DNA of 64,000 nt. Origin: Bacteroidetes bacterium UBA1941 (GTDB taxonomy: Bacteria > Bacteroidota > Bacteroidia > Chitinophagales > LD1). The stretch spans positions 682,001-746,000 of the forward strand of contig DDEZ01000011.1 in NCBI GenBank assembly GCA_002336805.1, given 5' to 3'. Within the stretch, counting starts at the first letter, position 1. The number at the start of each line of letters is the position of its first letter. Below the pieces are notes generated by a model. That model did no database searches. It saw only the letters and a program-made list of their open reading frames with translations, and was not told the DNA's origin. The position numbers and the translations under genes were made by a program. This document shows positions 8,706 to 17,840 of the stretch, one piece after another.

Positions 8706-9659
8706 TTACCATTTGGCAAAGTGCTCTTCCACTACGCCATGACCGGTAAAGTTATGTAGTACACCATCTAGCCTGACTGTGCCTGCAAAGGTGCCAAAAG
8801 GTTGCTTAAACTTGCTCATCATCACCAGCGCATTGATATCCTCACTGCGGACTCCGCGTGGCGTGAATTTCATATTGAGTGTGCCATCCAGTGTGGCTAT
8901 GTGCCAGATACTCTTCTCCACGGGCCTGCCATAGCTGAATGTAGCCTGGGACAATGATTGTACTTTGCCTCCCACCCATAGGGCGTTTTCTATACCGTTA
9001 TTAAAGTCGCCTACCAGATTCACCCCAAACTCGATACCCGTATCTGTTTTGGCATTTAGAGATGCCCAATTCCAGAAGGTGTGGCGCGGAGGGTAGCCCT
9101 TGCTGAAATCCAGCCCGCCTATATCACCGTTAAATGTGATCTGCTCACCATCTATAGCTGCCTCTACAGTAGCAGGCAGCAGTAGGTTTTTATATGTATG
9201 ATGAAAGGGCCTGTCTCCGGCGGGTGCCAGGGTCGTGCTGCCTTTGCCGTTTTCTGTCATAGCTATTTTGATGCGTATACGCTTGCCTAAAAAACTGCAC
9301 ACAATGCGGTCTCCCTCCGGTGTGATAGAGAAGTTTTTGAGCAGCCATGTAGTACTGAGGTCCGGGTCAAAGCTGCTGCCGAAACCAAACGGCACAGTAA
9401 TTTTCTCTTCTACATACTTGCTAGTCTGGGTATCAAAAAAATATACAAACGCCGTAGCTACTACACCGGCATCAGCTATAGCAAAGCCGACACAATACCT
9501 CGCGCTGAAAGCACTGGTGAATATCCACGCCTTGCGCTGAGAGCGCCGTAGTGATGACCACGGAGCCGTGCTCAGGTCGGCTATCATGCCGCTATACAGT
9601 CCATATGCAGTAGGCGCGATCTTAAATTGCGAGAGGGATCCGGGGGCTTCTGTCAGCAT
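8706..9659 (-). CDS. DUF2804 family protein
   Basis: The 317-residue product matches the DUF2804 pattern: Q-x-K-AW near residue 42, GGLDFSKGYPPRHTFWNWAS in the middle, a Gly/Asn-rich NLVGDFNNGIENALW strand, and FKQPFGTFAG with a final GVVEEHFAKW. The family has a lipocalin-like all-beta look and no agreed function. No signal peptide is seen. Its stop lies 2 bp from the monooxygenase stop, in a tail-to-tail arrangement, so the two are not co-transcribed. The start at 9659 is the first ATG in frame. Confidence 0.85.
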   Translation of the reverse strand: MLTEAPGSLSQFKIAPTAYGLYSGMIADLSTAPWSSLRRSQRKAWIFTSAFSARYCVGFAIADAGVVATAFVYFFDTQTSKYVEEKITVPFGFGSSFDPDLSTTWLLKNFSITPEGDRIVCSFLGKRIRIKIAMTENGKGSTTLAPAGDRPFHHTYKNLLLPATVEAAIDGEQITFNGDIGGLDFSKGYPPRHTFWNWASLNAKTDTGIEFGVNLVGDFNNGIENALWVGGKVQSLSQATFSYGRPVEKSIWHIATLDGTLNMKFTPRGVRSEDINALVMMSKFKQPFGTFAGTVRLDGVLHNFTGHGVVEEHFAKW

Positions 9660-9727
9660 TTCTGTGATTTGTGATACGGCATGAATGTACAGAAATCCTT
9701 CTTAAAATTGCCTCACGTGCCGGTAGA

Positions 9728-10258
9728 TCAATGCTCCTTCTTCTCTATCTTTTCTACCTGGTCTTCCACTGCACGGTCACCACTGGCCAGGCCCTCATTG
9801 CCGGTATCCAACACAAACTTCCAGTGTTTGTCTTTGTCCTTGTGCCATATAGTGCAATAGGTACCTACTTGGTCCGGTTCGTTTTTGGTCACCAGCTTAT
9901 AGGTGCCATAGGTATATCCTATCTCACCCGAGCGGGCCACATCTGCACTGATCGGTATCCAGGTGAGATGGCGGGTAGTGTCAGGGTGGTGGGAGAGCAG
10001 TGCTGCTATGGAGTCGCGCCCGGTCACAGGCATGCTGTATGGGCGGAGCATGGTGGCATTATCTGCAGCATATTCTACAAATGCTGTATTTCGTCCTTTT
10101 TCCGCAGATAGGGTAGAGAAGGCTATGTCTGTTTTCAAAAGGTCATTGCGCATAGAGTCCATTATCTCAGGACTTATTTTGCGCCTGGTGCCATGTTCAT
10201 CCTGATGGCAAGACGATAGGAAAAATGTAGTGAGCAGCAGTAGTGCGAGATGTCTCAT
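9728..10258 (-). CDS. lipoprotein with a SnoaL/DUF4440-like domain
   Basis: The frame extends upstream to 10438, but MRHLALLLLTTFFLSSCHQ at 10258 gives a lipoprotein signal with lipobox LSSC, so I start there (176 residues). The mature part has the NTF2-like order seen in DUF4440/SnoaL proteins: a helix with LLKTDIAFSTLSAEKGRNTAFVEY, then ATMLRP, GRDSIAALL, a sheet with GEIGYTYGTYKL, and YCTIWHKDKDKHWKFVLDTGN near the end. This fold covers ketosteroid isomerase-like enzymes and many binding proteins, so no reaction can be named. It is anchored in the envelope. Confidence 0.85.
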   Translation of the reverse strand: MRHLALLLLTTFFLSSCHQDEHGTRRKISPEIMDSMRNDLLKTDIAFSTLSAEKGRNTAFVEYAADNATMLRPYSMPVTGRDSIAALLSHHPDTTRHLTWIPISADVARSGEIGYTYGTYKLVTKNEPDQVGTYCTIWHKDKDKHWKFVLDTGNEGLASGDRAVEDQVEKIEKKEH

Positions 10259-10467
10259 ATCGGGCGTTTTAGTGTTTGGAGAAAATATCACTATCTGGGG
10301 CAAAAGTAAGGTGATAGCAGTACTGATGGGGAGGAGTGCTGTGTTAATTGTTTCCAATATATGTGAAAGTCTCTTTTCCCCGAAAAATAAGGCTGGTACT
10401 CCGGTACTGGTACGGTATTTTTTAGTTAAATATTGCATAAGGAGGACGTTAGCCTCTTACTATAAAC

Positions 10468-10475
10468 TATTTTTG
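10468..10475 (+). promoter_or_regulatory. -7 promoter element of the W/Y-rich gene
   Basis: TATTTTTG matches TAnnTTTG and lies 18 bp before the ATG at 10494. No clear -33 TTTG is present. It argues against the longer upstream reading of the frame. Confidence 0.35.
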
Positions 10476-10493
10476 ATACATCTAACTTACTAT

Positions 10494-11645
10494 ATGAAAA
10501 AGATATTGATCGTGCTCACAGTACTGCTAGGTACATATGTAGCACAGGCACAGGATGACCGGTACTATGAGAATAATAATAATGGCAATGGGGATGACGT
10601 ATATACCGATGACAGCTACAGCGAGCAGCAGCTGGACCAGTCTGGCACCAGCTACCAGACTTTTTATAATGATCTGAGCCCCTATGGTACCTGGGTCCAG
10701 AGTGCATCATATGGATATGTCTGGATGCCGGCTCAGGCCGGAGGGGGCTTTGAGCCCTATATGACCAATGGACACTGGGAGTATACTGAGTATGGGTGGA
10801 CATGGGTGTCAGATTTTGACTGGGGCTGGGCCACATTTCACTACGGCAGGTGGTATATGGATCCGGCGTATGGCTGGGTGTGGGTACCGGGCTCACTGTG
10901 GGCGCCGGCCTGGGTGGCCTGGGGCCAGTACGAGGGCTACTACTGCTGGGCCCCGCTCTGGCCGGGAGAGTATGCTTCTACTCATTACGGCAGCAGGGAT
11001 CATCATTGGTACTTCACGCAGCAAAATCACATCGTAGACCACGATCTATCCAATCATATAGTCAATAATACCGTGGTCAATCATACCGGTGGTAGTATAG
11101 ATCCTCACATCATACAGATAGATCACGTCAGCACTTTCAATAAATCGATATTCTTTGCCGGTCCTAAGCTCAAAGAGGTAGAGAAGCAAGCCGGCCGCTC
11201 TGTAGAGCGTGTCAATATAGCCACTGCGCCAAAACCGGAAGCTACCCGTGTCAATAATGGAACAGTAAATATCTATCGTCCTGCTATAAAGGCACCTGTA
11301 CGCCAGAGCGAGCCTCCGGCCCGCACAGCTGATCCCGGCACGATACAGCGCAATAACAACCCTGCGCAGGAGCGGCAGCAGCAGTCAGGGGGTATCAGTA
11401 CTCCTCAGCGCGAGCAGCCTGCACGCCAGCAGGACTGGAGCCCGCCGCGTCAGAGCACCACACCGGTTCAGATCCAGCGCACGGAGCCTGTGTACCAGCG
11501 CACGGAGCCGGTACAGCGGCCATCGCAGGGCGGCGGCTTCATACCCGCAGGCCGTCCCAGCCCACAGCCCCAGATGCATATAGAGGCACCGGTGTCACGC
11601 CCGGCTCCTGCACCCGCTCATATCGGGGGAGGGCCTAGACGCTGA
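10494..11645 (+). CDS. secreted W/Y-rich protein (DUF6600-like) with Pro/Gln-rich tail
   Basis: The open frame starts at 10230, but the ATG at 10494 begins a signal peptide (MKKILIVLTVLLGTYVAQAQ), giving 383 residues. After an Asn/Asp-rich linker comes an aromatic domain built of repeated Y/G-x-W-x-W/P units: YGTWVQS, GYVWMPA, GHWEYTEYGWTWVSD, GRWYMDPAYGWVWVPG, WAPAWVAW. This resembles DUF6600-type domains. A strand-rich part with HIIQIDHVSTFNK follows. From about residue 255 the chain is rich in Pro, Gln and Arg and likely disordered. It should be periplasmic or surface exposed; the function of the family is not established. Confidence 0.85.
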   Translation: MKKILIVLTVLLGTYVAQAQDDRYYENNNNGNGDDVYTDDSYSEQQLDQSGTSYQTFYNDLSPYGTWVQSASYGYVWMPAQAGGGFEPYMTNGHWEYTEYGWTWVSDFDWGWATFHYGRWYMDPAYGWVWVPGSLWAPAWVAWGQYEGYYCWAPLWPGEYASTHYGSRDHHWYFTQQNHIVDHDLSNHIVNNTVVNHTGGSIDPHIIQIDHVSTFNKSIFFAGPKLKEVEKQAGRSVERVNIATAPKPEATRVNNGTVNIYRPAIKAPVRQSEPPARTADPGTIQRNNNPAQERQQQSGGISTPQREQPARQQDWSPPRQSTTPVQIQRTEPVYQRTEPVQRPSQGGGFIPAGRPSPQPQMHIEAPVSRPAPAPAHIGGGPRR

Positions 11646-11815
11646 TAATCAGCGGGTTTACCTTGTATATTTAAGGGTTTGTCTTGTTAAATCATTGTTT
11701 GACAAGACTTTGTTCTGATGTAATATTGCATACGGTTAATTTGCATCACTTTACAACGAAGAAATTGTGATAAACCAAGACCTATTGAGCATTGTATTCG
11801 TATATTAGGATAAAT

Positions 11816-12247
11816 ATGGATACAAGTGGTAATAACGTCGAAAACGAAATGGCTATAATGGATTTTCTGATAGTAGATGATAGTGACGCTTTCGTGAAAC
11901 TGACGAAAAGGACGCTAAACAAATCAGCGCTGGAGTGCACTGTGCACGAAGCTTCCAATGGTAAAGCAGCACTTGAGCTGCTAGATAGCCATAATGCATG
12001 CCCGGATGTAATATTGCTGGATATGAATATGCCGGTCATGAATGGATTTGAATTTCTGGACCAGTATATACAGGAGGAGCGATGCACAGAGTCTACGCTC
12101 ATCTATATGCTCACGTCCTCCGTCATGGAGCAGGACAAGATGAAGGCCAGGGAGTACCGGCAGATCAAAGCCTATTTCGAAAAACCACTTACGGCAAAAG
12201 ATATAGAGCAGATCACTGCAGACCTGGCTGCTCGTGACCAGCATTAG
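11816..12247 (+). CDS. single-domain response regulator (receiver)
   Basis: A TTG at 11792 is in frame, but the ATG at 11816 is preferred and gives 143 residues. The receiver shows the acidic pair in LIVDDSDA, phospho-acceptor Asp69 in VILLDMNMP, Thr in MLTSS, and the Lys in YFEKPL. There is no output domain. It stands alone on the plus strand, 41 bp before a DUF486 gene, with no kinase next to it, so it likely works with a kinase encoded elsewhere. Its sequence differs clearly from the receiver at 6585-7031. Confidence 0.92.
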   Translation: MDTSGNNVENEMAIMDFLIVDDSDAFVKLTKRTLNKSALECTVHEASNGKAALELLDSHNACPDVILLDMNMPVMNGFEFLDQYIQEERCTESTLIYMLTSSVMEQDKMKAREYRQIKAYFEKPLTAKDIEQITADLAARDQH

Positions 12248-12288
12248 CTGGCACAGTTTTGTATACCAGAGATTACATATTTTGCAGT

Positions 12289-12660
12289 ATGAAAAAAGTA
12301 CTCCTCACTATCGGCCTCCTTATTCTCTCCAATACATTTATGACGCTGGCCTGGTATGGGCACCTGAAGTTTAAGGACATGAAGGGCTTCAATAATCTGG
12401 GCCTTATCAGTATCATTTTTATCAGCTGGGGCATTGCCTTATTTGAATACTGTTTCCAGGTACCGGCTAATCGTATCGGGTTTCAGGAAAATGGTGGTCC
12501 GTTCAGCCTGCTCCAGCTTAAAGTAATACAGGAGGTCATCACACTCTCTGTTTTTACCGTCTTCTCCGTACTTGCGTTTCGCAATGAGACACTGCGGGTC
12601 AACCATTTCATAGGATTCGGCCTTCTCGTACTGGCAGTATACTTTATCTTCAAAAAATAG
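12289..12660 (+). CDS. DUF486 family small membrane protein
   Basis: I choose the ATG at 12289 (MKKVLLTIGLLILSNTFMT) over the in-frame codon at 12259. The 123-residue product has four predicted membrane helices and the DUF486 hallmarks: TLAWYGHLKF, a central ISWGIALFEYCFQVPANRIG, and LKVIQEVITLSVF. The family is related to small drug/metabolite transporters, but its substrate is unknown. It acts in the inner membrane. Confidence 0.92.
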   Translation: MKKVLLTIGLLILSNTFMTLAWYGHLKFKDMKGFNNLGLISIIFISWGIALFEYCFQVPANRIGFQENGGPFSLLQLKVIQEVITLSVFTVFSVLAFRNETLRVNHFIGFGLLVLAVYFIFKK

Positions 12661-12667
12661 CCATTCC

Positions 12668-12702
12668 TTTGTGTCTCAAATAGGTGCAAATTTTTAAATT
12701 TG
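12668..12702 (+). promoter_or_regulatory. promoter of the DUF3857 pair, nearly leaderless
   Basis: TTTG at 12668-12671 and TAAATTTG at 12695-12702 are 23 nt apart. The ATG lies at 12709, so a start about 7 nt after the -7 element would give little or no 5' leader. Confidence 0.5.
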
Positions 12703-12708
12703 CGGCAT

Positions 12709-14727
12709 ATGAAGACGACACGCTACTTATTTGCCTTTCTTTGTGCCCTTCTCTCTGCCCTCTCCTCTGGCTACGCTCAAAATACAGAGTGCCGTTTCGC
12801 AGAATGGGGACATGTGACCACAGATGAGCTGAAAATGACAGAATGCGCCTTTGAAAAAAAGGCCGATGCTATGCTCCTGATGGATCTGGGTGAGGTTCAT
12901 TACCGGCTTGCTTCGGAGGGATTTGCCGCCTCAGGCCATTTCCGTATCAATACAGCTTACTACCAGCGCTACAAGATATTTTCTGAGAGTGGTACGCACC
13001 ATACTGATAAGAAGATACTCATCAGCACCGGTACCACACAGGAGAAGCTCAAGAATATCTACGGCACATGCTACAATCTGGTAAATGGTGAGATCAAAAA
13101 AACGATTCTCCAGCCGGACGATATACATCGCACGCAGCTGAGCGATGGTACCGAGCAGGTGTCATTTGCCGTACCAGGCGTAGTAGCTGGCAGCGTAGTA
13201 GAGATAGCCTATGAGAGGGAGGAGTATGTCACCTATCACTTGCCGCGTTGGTACTTTACCAAAGACATTCCATCTGCCAAAAGTAGCATCACTGTGGGGT
13301 ACCTCGATGCCATGATCTACTACGTAGAGCAGCACCTGGTGGGAGATACCCTGCAGACCCGTCAGGAGCCTTTTACCTCTAGTATCATGATCCCTCCGCA
13401 GGGTAGCTATGTACCGCAGGCGCTGACCGGGGTACGGCAGACATATACGGCATATAATGTAGAATCATATCAGGATGAGCCGTTCATAAATTCCTCCCGC
13501 AACTACAAGAGCTGGATCGGTTTTCAGCTAGCCATGTTCAGGCCGCCGCTGAGATTTGACAAGAACCTCGTCTCTTCATTTGATAAACTCTCGGAGCAGC
13601 TATACACATCAGAGCGATTTGTAGACGGGATGGACCTGCATGTGATACCACGCAAGCTGTGGATGACCATGCTCAATGATAACATGAGCAAGGAAGTGCT
13701 GGCCAGGACCATCTATGACTACATACGGGCCAATATATCAGATAATGGTGGCGACGGATTCATACCGGAAAATTCTAATGCAAAAGTATGGAAAGACAAG
13801 ACCGGATCGCAAACTGAGATCAATATGATGCTCATCAGCGAGCTGCGCGCATCGGGCGTAGATGCCTATCCCATACTGGTGAGCAGCAGGTATGCAGACA
13901 ATGTCAACTTCAACTATCCCATACTGCATAACTGGGAGGCTGTAGATGCCCTCGTCATGCTGGATAGCAAAAATGCCATCGTGCTCGATGCATCGGAGAA
14001 GTCATTGCCTTTTGGTGAGCTGCCAATAGCTCAGCTCAATACTACCGGCTGGGTAGTGAGAGGCGTGAATGATCACTTCTGGTATGATATCAAAGAGAAA
14101 AAGCAAAGTATGAAAGTGGTGAGCATCAATGCTGCACTAGACGAGGCTGGCACCATAGCCGGTACGATCGATATCACCTATACCAATCACAACGCTGCCG
14201 GCCTGATCAAAAGGCGCAAGGCTGGCAAACAGGCTGCGATCACTGAGGCGCTCAAGGCGGTACTACCAAGCGTGACCATAGAGTCTGTATCCGACAGCAT
14301 AGTAGAGGAAAAATGCTACTATATCCAGAAAGTCAAATTTACCACTACGGCCAATACTGATAATGATGGCAACGTATACGTGTCTATAGCTAATATCTAT
14401 GGTAGTGCTACTAATCCTTTTGTGAGCAGGCGGCGGGTAGCGGATGTTGACTTTGGCTATACTGACCGCACACTGACCACTATGAAGCTCGCTATCCCTG
14501 CCTCCTACAGAGCAGATAGTACCCTGCCGGCTGCCCAGATGCAGATGAGTGATACTTCTGCGATCTTTACTAATCGTACAGAGGTCTCCGATGGAGTGGT
14601 CACTTGCGCTCAGAAAATAGATTATACACGTTCTGTGTATCCTTCTCGTTCCTATGCTGCACTCTACGAGTTTGAGAAACATTATTATGACCTGAGGCAA
14701 AAGCCTGTAGTACTGCACAAGAAATAG
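12709..14727 (+). CDS. DUF3857/transglutaminase-like protein lacking the catalytic Cys
   Basis: A TTG at 12700 is in frame; the ATG at 12709 starts a signal peptide (MKTTRYLFAFLCALLSALSSGYAQ), giving 672 residues. The N-terminal half is a DUF3857 domain (YYQRYKIFSESG, EEYVTYHLPRWYF), followed by a transglutaminase-like core and a C-terminal beta domain. Where active members have GDCK, this protein has TGSQTEINMML, so the nucleophilic Cys is absent; LHNWEAVDAL holds the His region. From memory, GSxxEIN variants occur in other Bacteroidota and are probably non-enzymatic. The periplasmic product is followed after 3 bp by an intact paralog, so the two likely work together. Confidence 0.9.
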   Translation: MKTTRYLFAFLCALLSALSSGYAQNTECRFAEWGHVTTDELKMTECAFEKKADAMLLMDLGEVHYRLASEGFAASGHFRINTAYYQRYKIFSESGTHHTDKKILISTGTTQEKLKNIYGTCYNLVNGEIKKTILQPDDIHRTQLSDGTEQVSFAVPGVVAGSVVEIAYEREEYVTYHLPRWYFTKDIPSAKSSITVGYLDAMIYYVEQHLVGDTLQTRQEPFTSSIMIPPQGSYVPQALTGVRQTYTAYNVESYQDEPFINSSRNYKSWIGFQLAMFRPPLRFDKNLVSSFDKLSEQLYTSERFVDGMDLHVIPRKLWMTMLNDNMSKEVLARTIYDYIRANISDNGGDGFIPENSNAKVWKDKTGSQTEINMMLISELRASGVDAYPILVSSRYADNVNFNYPILHNWEAVDALVMLDSKNAIVLDASEKSLPFGELPIAQLNTTGWVVRGVNDHFWYDIKEKKQSMKVVSINAALDEAGTIAGTIDITYTNHNAAGLIKRRKAGKQAAITEALKAVLPSVTIESVSDSIVEEKCYYIQKVKFTTTANTDNDGNVYVSIANIYGSATNPFVSRRRVADVDFGYTDRTLTTMKLAIPASYRADSTLPAAQMQMSDTSAIFTNRTEVSDGVVTCAQKIDYTRSVYPSRSYAALYEFEKHYYDLRQKPVVLHKK

Positions 14728-14730
14728 ATC

Positions 14731-16629
14731 ATGAAAGGAACTACGCTACTGCTGTTTTGCCTCAGCTCACTATGCCTGCGCGCCGGCACACGTGAGGACC
14801 TGGCTGTATCCCTCATACCAGACTCACTGCTGGCTGGGGCACATAGTGTAGTGCGTAGCGCTGAGTACGTGCTGGACATACAGGATGCCGGCCATGCGGA
14901 GTACACCGTACATCGTGTAGTGACCATCCTGGATGAGGCAGGAGCTGAGGACCTGGTCATCTATGTACCATATGACAAATACCGGAAAATAAAGGATGTC
15001 AGGTCTGTGACTTATGACTATGCAGGGCACCAGCTCAATAAGCACCTGAGCTATGAGATGGAAGACTTTGCTATGGTGAGCGATGCGCTTTTCAGCGATG
15101 AGCGGGTCCGGTACCTCAAGACTGCCGGCGGCGCCTACCCGGTCACTATAGATGTCACTACTACCATCCAGATGGATGGCATACTGGAGTATCCTGACTG
15201 GCAGATACAGGGCAGGGGTGAGGCTGTACAGCAGAGCACATGTACGGTGCTGGCCCCCACAGCGCAGATGGTGCGCTGGAAAGCCTACCATACTGCCATC
15301 CGGCCCGCAGTGACCCACGATGAAAAGACCGGTAAAGCCCGTCTGCAGTGGACAGCAGCAGGTATGACAGCGCGCCGGGTACCATCCGGGTCATATTCGG
15401 CCAGGTACTTTTTGCCGCGTATAGATCTGGCACCGACAGACTTTGAGATCGATGGTCACAGGGGCTCGCTCTCCAGCTGGACATCCTTTGCCGCCGCTAT
15501 AGCTGATATGTGGCAGGATAAAAAGGTATTGCCTGCGGATATACAGGCAGAGATCAGAATGCTGATAAAAGATACACGCACCGACCATGAGCGCGTAGCG
15601 ATACTCTATAGCTACCTGCAGCATCATTTTCACTATGTGAGCATACAGGCGGGTATCGGTGGCATCATCCCGATCGATGCTGCTACAGTACACCGTGCGC
15701 GCTATGGCGACTGCAAGGCACTCAGCAACTATATGTCGGCCCTGCTCGATGTGGCCGGCATCAGGTCATATCCTATTCTGATCAATAGTGGAGAGCGGGA
15801 GGTAGCGATAGATACCACATTCCCGGGAGATAAGTTTGACCATGTCATTCTGTACGCCATAGCAGACGGGGAACCTGAGTGGCTGGAGTGTACCAGCACT
15901 GCTATGGAGCCGGGTCTACTGGGCACTTTTACAGAAAACCGGTACGGCCTGATGGTGGCCCGGGATGGTAGGCTCATCCGCACGCCTTCATCTGCAGCTG
16001 ACCGTAGCCGCCTGCTCATATCACATGATATAACTGTACAAAAGGATGGTAGCGGCTCCATGAGCGGCAGCGTAGATATGTGCGGAGAGTATCGTGGCGC
16101 AGCCAGGGAAGAACTCATAGCCGGCAAGGAAAATGACCAGCTTTCATTCCTTTTCCGGTATCTCGGTATCAAGAGGCCTGAAGAGGTGGCGCTGGCACGG
16201 CCGGTAGACAGTGCCGGGCATATTGCGTTATCCCTGCGCGGGTCCAGCAGCCGTATCTCCGATTTCCAGAATGGTACTAAATCCTTTCTGCCATCTACGC
16301 GTGTAGCGCGCTGGTATGATAATCTATCTGCAGATACCACTGTCACGTACAATCTCATTCTGGACTTTCCGCATGATAAAACGGAGGAGCTGACCTATCA
16401 TCTGGCTCCCGGCGAGGTCAGCCTGCCCCCGGATGTGGACCTGGACAACAGCCTGCTTGCTTTTCACCGCCGTGCAGCCCGTGCGGCTGATAATACAGTG
16501 ACCATCCATACTGAGCTGAAGATGAAGATCCACCTGCTCATACATACAGATATAGGCCTGATGAAACAAACGCTCCAGCAGATCAGCAAGGCACTCCAGC
16601 AGAAAGTAGTCTATACAGCTGCCGAGTAG
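14731..16629 (+). CDS. DUF3857/transglutaminase-like protein with Cys-His present
   Basis: The 632-residue product has a signal peptide (MKGTTLLLFCLSSLCLRAGT), a DUF3857 N-terminal domain and a transglutaminase-like core. Here the nucleophile is present as Cys328 in RYGDCKALSNY, His371 lies in FDHVILY, and the acidic position of the triad is Glu386 in WLECTS rather than the usual Asp. A beta-rich C-terminal domain follows. It starts 3 bp after the stop of the Cys-lacking paralog, so translation may be coupled. The family is thought to include periplasmic proteases or cross-linking enzymes; the substrate is unknown. It converges on the lipoprotein gene at 16641 with an 11-bp gap. Confidence 0.9.
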   Translation: MKGTTLLLFCLSSLCLRAGTREDLAVSLIPDSLLAGAHSVVRSAEYVLDIQDAGHAEYTVHRVVTILDEAGAEDLVIYVPYDKYRKIKDVRSVTYDYAGHQLNKHLSYEMEDFAMVSDALFSDERVRYLKTAGGAYPVTIDVTTTIQMDGILEYPDWQIQGRGEAVQQSTCTVLAPTAQMVRWKAYHTAIRPAVTHDEKTGKARLQWTAAGMTARRVPSGSYSARYFLPRIDLAPTDFEIDGHRGSLSSWTSFAAAIADMWQDKKVLPADIQAEIRMLIKDTRTDHERVAILYSYLQHHFHYVSIQAGIGGIIPIDAATVHRARYGDCKALSNYMSALLDVAGIRSYPILINSGEREVAIDTTFPGDKFDHVILYAIADGEPEWLECTSTAMEPGLLGTFTENRYGLMVARDGRLIRTPSSAADRSRLLISHDITVQKDGSGSMSGSVDMCGEYRGAAREELIAGKENDQLSFLFRYLGIKRPEEVALARPVDSAGHIALSLRGSSSRISDFQNGTKSFLPSTRVARWYDNLSADTTVTYNLILDFPHDKTEELTYHLAPGEVSLPPDVDLDNSLLAFHRRAARAADNTVTIHTELKMKIHLLIHTDIGLMKQTLQQISKALQQKVVYTAAE

Positions 16630-16640
16630 CGTCTCCCTGT

Positions 16641-17714
16641 CTATGGTACCTGGAAGTTGATTAGTGCCGTCTGAGTGGCGGTACTGCTGGCAGGCAGTGT
16701 GAATGTAGCATTGGACGTGCTCACGTAGTCGCCGCTGCTCAGCGTACGGTTTCCATCAGCATCGTAGAATGCGTACACATAGTAAGTACCCGGATGCATA
16801 TAGTTAAAAGTAAACGACCTGTCTCCTGATGACAGGATGACATAGCGGGATCGTGTTTTGAGGCTGGCATAGTTGATAGACACTCCTGAGATCATGGGCT
16901 GTGTAGTCACAAACATGAGGACTGACTTATTAGGGTCAGGTGCCGGCAGTGAGGGGGAGAAAGTGTACGACAGTGTAGACTGCCCCAGGTAGGGCTGCGC
17001 CGACTCTGGATACGGATCACCGGTCAGGGTGTAGAATATACTCTCTGTCAATCCTGCAAAGGTGGATGAGAAATTCTTTACCATTATTTTCTGAGGATAG
17101 TGGAAAGCCAGAATGGCTGCCTGGCAGCTGCTGGTGTCCTGTCTGCCTGCGCGCCACTCCATATGGAGTACAGCAGAGGAGAGGCTGTTATTCTTATTGG
17201 TATAGCTGCGCAGTATCAGGCTGTCATTGCGAAAGATCACCTCACTCCACACGCGGCGTGTCCCCTTTACAAAATCTGAAAACCGGTAGTAGGCCTGTGT
17301 ACCGGTCTCAGATACACTGTCCGCTATCAGGTACGACACCCGCTTCATCCCGGCAAAACTGCCCCCATTGCGGAAGCAGAGTTTATACTCAGTACTGTCA
17401 TACACGATAAAGAAGGACATGAAAATGTCATTCATCGTATCCAGTTCATTTTTGGCAGAGACCTGGCCGCCACTGATCGGGCGGAAATCTACGATCCACT
17501 CAGGGTAGCCACCCAGCGCTGTAGTAGAGGTCACAGGCCCATCCCATATACCTGATATGCGCAATAGCAGCCCGTATCCCTTCACTGCAGAGGTGCTGAC
17601 GTCAGGCGGCACATTCGGATTTGTATTGTTAGTGCTCTGCTTGTCATGGCAGGAGGCTAGCAGGCAGAGGATCGCTACTGCTATACCGGGCCATATTTTG
17701 TGGTTTATATGCAT
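16641..17714 (-). CDS. lipoprotein of unknown function
   Basis: The 357-residue product starts MHINHKIWPGIAVAILCLLASCHD, a lipoprotein signal with lipobox LASC. The N-terminal half (about 45-205) is a beta-rich domain with GLLLRISGIWDGPV and a WRAGRQDTSSC end. The C-terminal part contains YVYAFYDADGNRTLSSGDYVS, a pattern like the short Ig-like domains that mention fluids or metal (D-x-DGN-x-SGD), and it ends in a strand INFQVP. I do not recognise a named family. It is probably anchored in the outer membrane or periplasm. Confidence 0.8.
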   Translation of the reverse strand: MHINHKIWPGIAVAILCLLASCHDKQSTNNTNPNVPPDVSTSAVKGYGLLLRISGIWDGPVTSTTALGGYPEWIVDFRPISGGQVSAKNELDTMNDIFMSFFIVYDSTEYKLCFRNGGSFAGMKRVSYLIADSVSETGTQAYYRFSDFVKGTRRVWSEVIFRNDSLILRSYTNKNNSLSSAVLHMEWRAGRQDTSSCQAAILAFHYPQKIMVKNFSSTFAGLTESIFYTLTGDPYPESAQPYLGQSTLSYTFSPSLPAPDPNKSVLMFVTTQPMISGVSINYASLKTRSRYVILSSGDRSFTFNYMHPGTYYVYAFYDADGNRTLSSGDYVSTSNATFTLPASSTATQTALINFQVP

Positions 17715-17796
17715 TATTGGTGGTTACTGGTTTTAGCAAATATAACCTAAAGCAGGCGCAGATCTTATGACCTTCCGCATATGGCATAGAAATAGC

Positions 17797-17804
17797 TAAA
17801 TTTG
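17797..17804 (+). promoter_or_regulatory. -7 promoter element
   Basis: TAAATTTG matches TAnnTTTG, 36 bp before the ATG at 17841. No -33 TTTG is evident. Confidence 0.35.
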
Positions 17805-17840
17805 GATAAGCACACTGATCCGTTCACTAAACCTATCTGC

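Noticed and set aside
10230..10493. N-terminal extension of the W/Y-rich protein
   Set aside because: The ATG at 10494 starts a proper signal peptide, and a -7 element lies inside the extension.
15729..16358. 209-residue antisense frame over the transglutaminase gene
   Set aside because: No motif, and the catalytic Cys-His reading on the plus strand is convincing.
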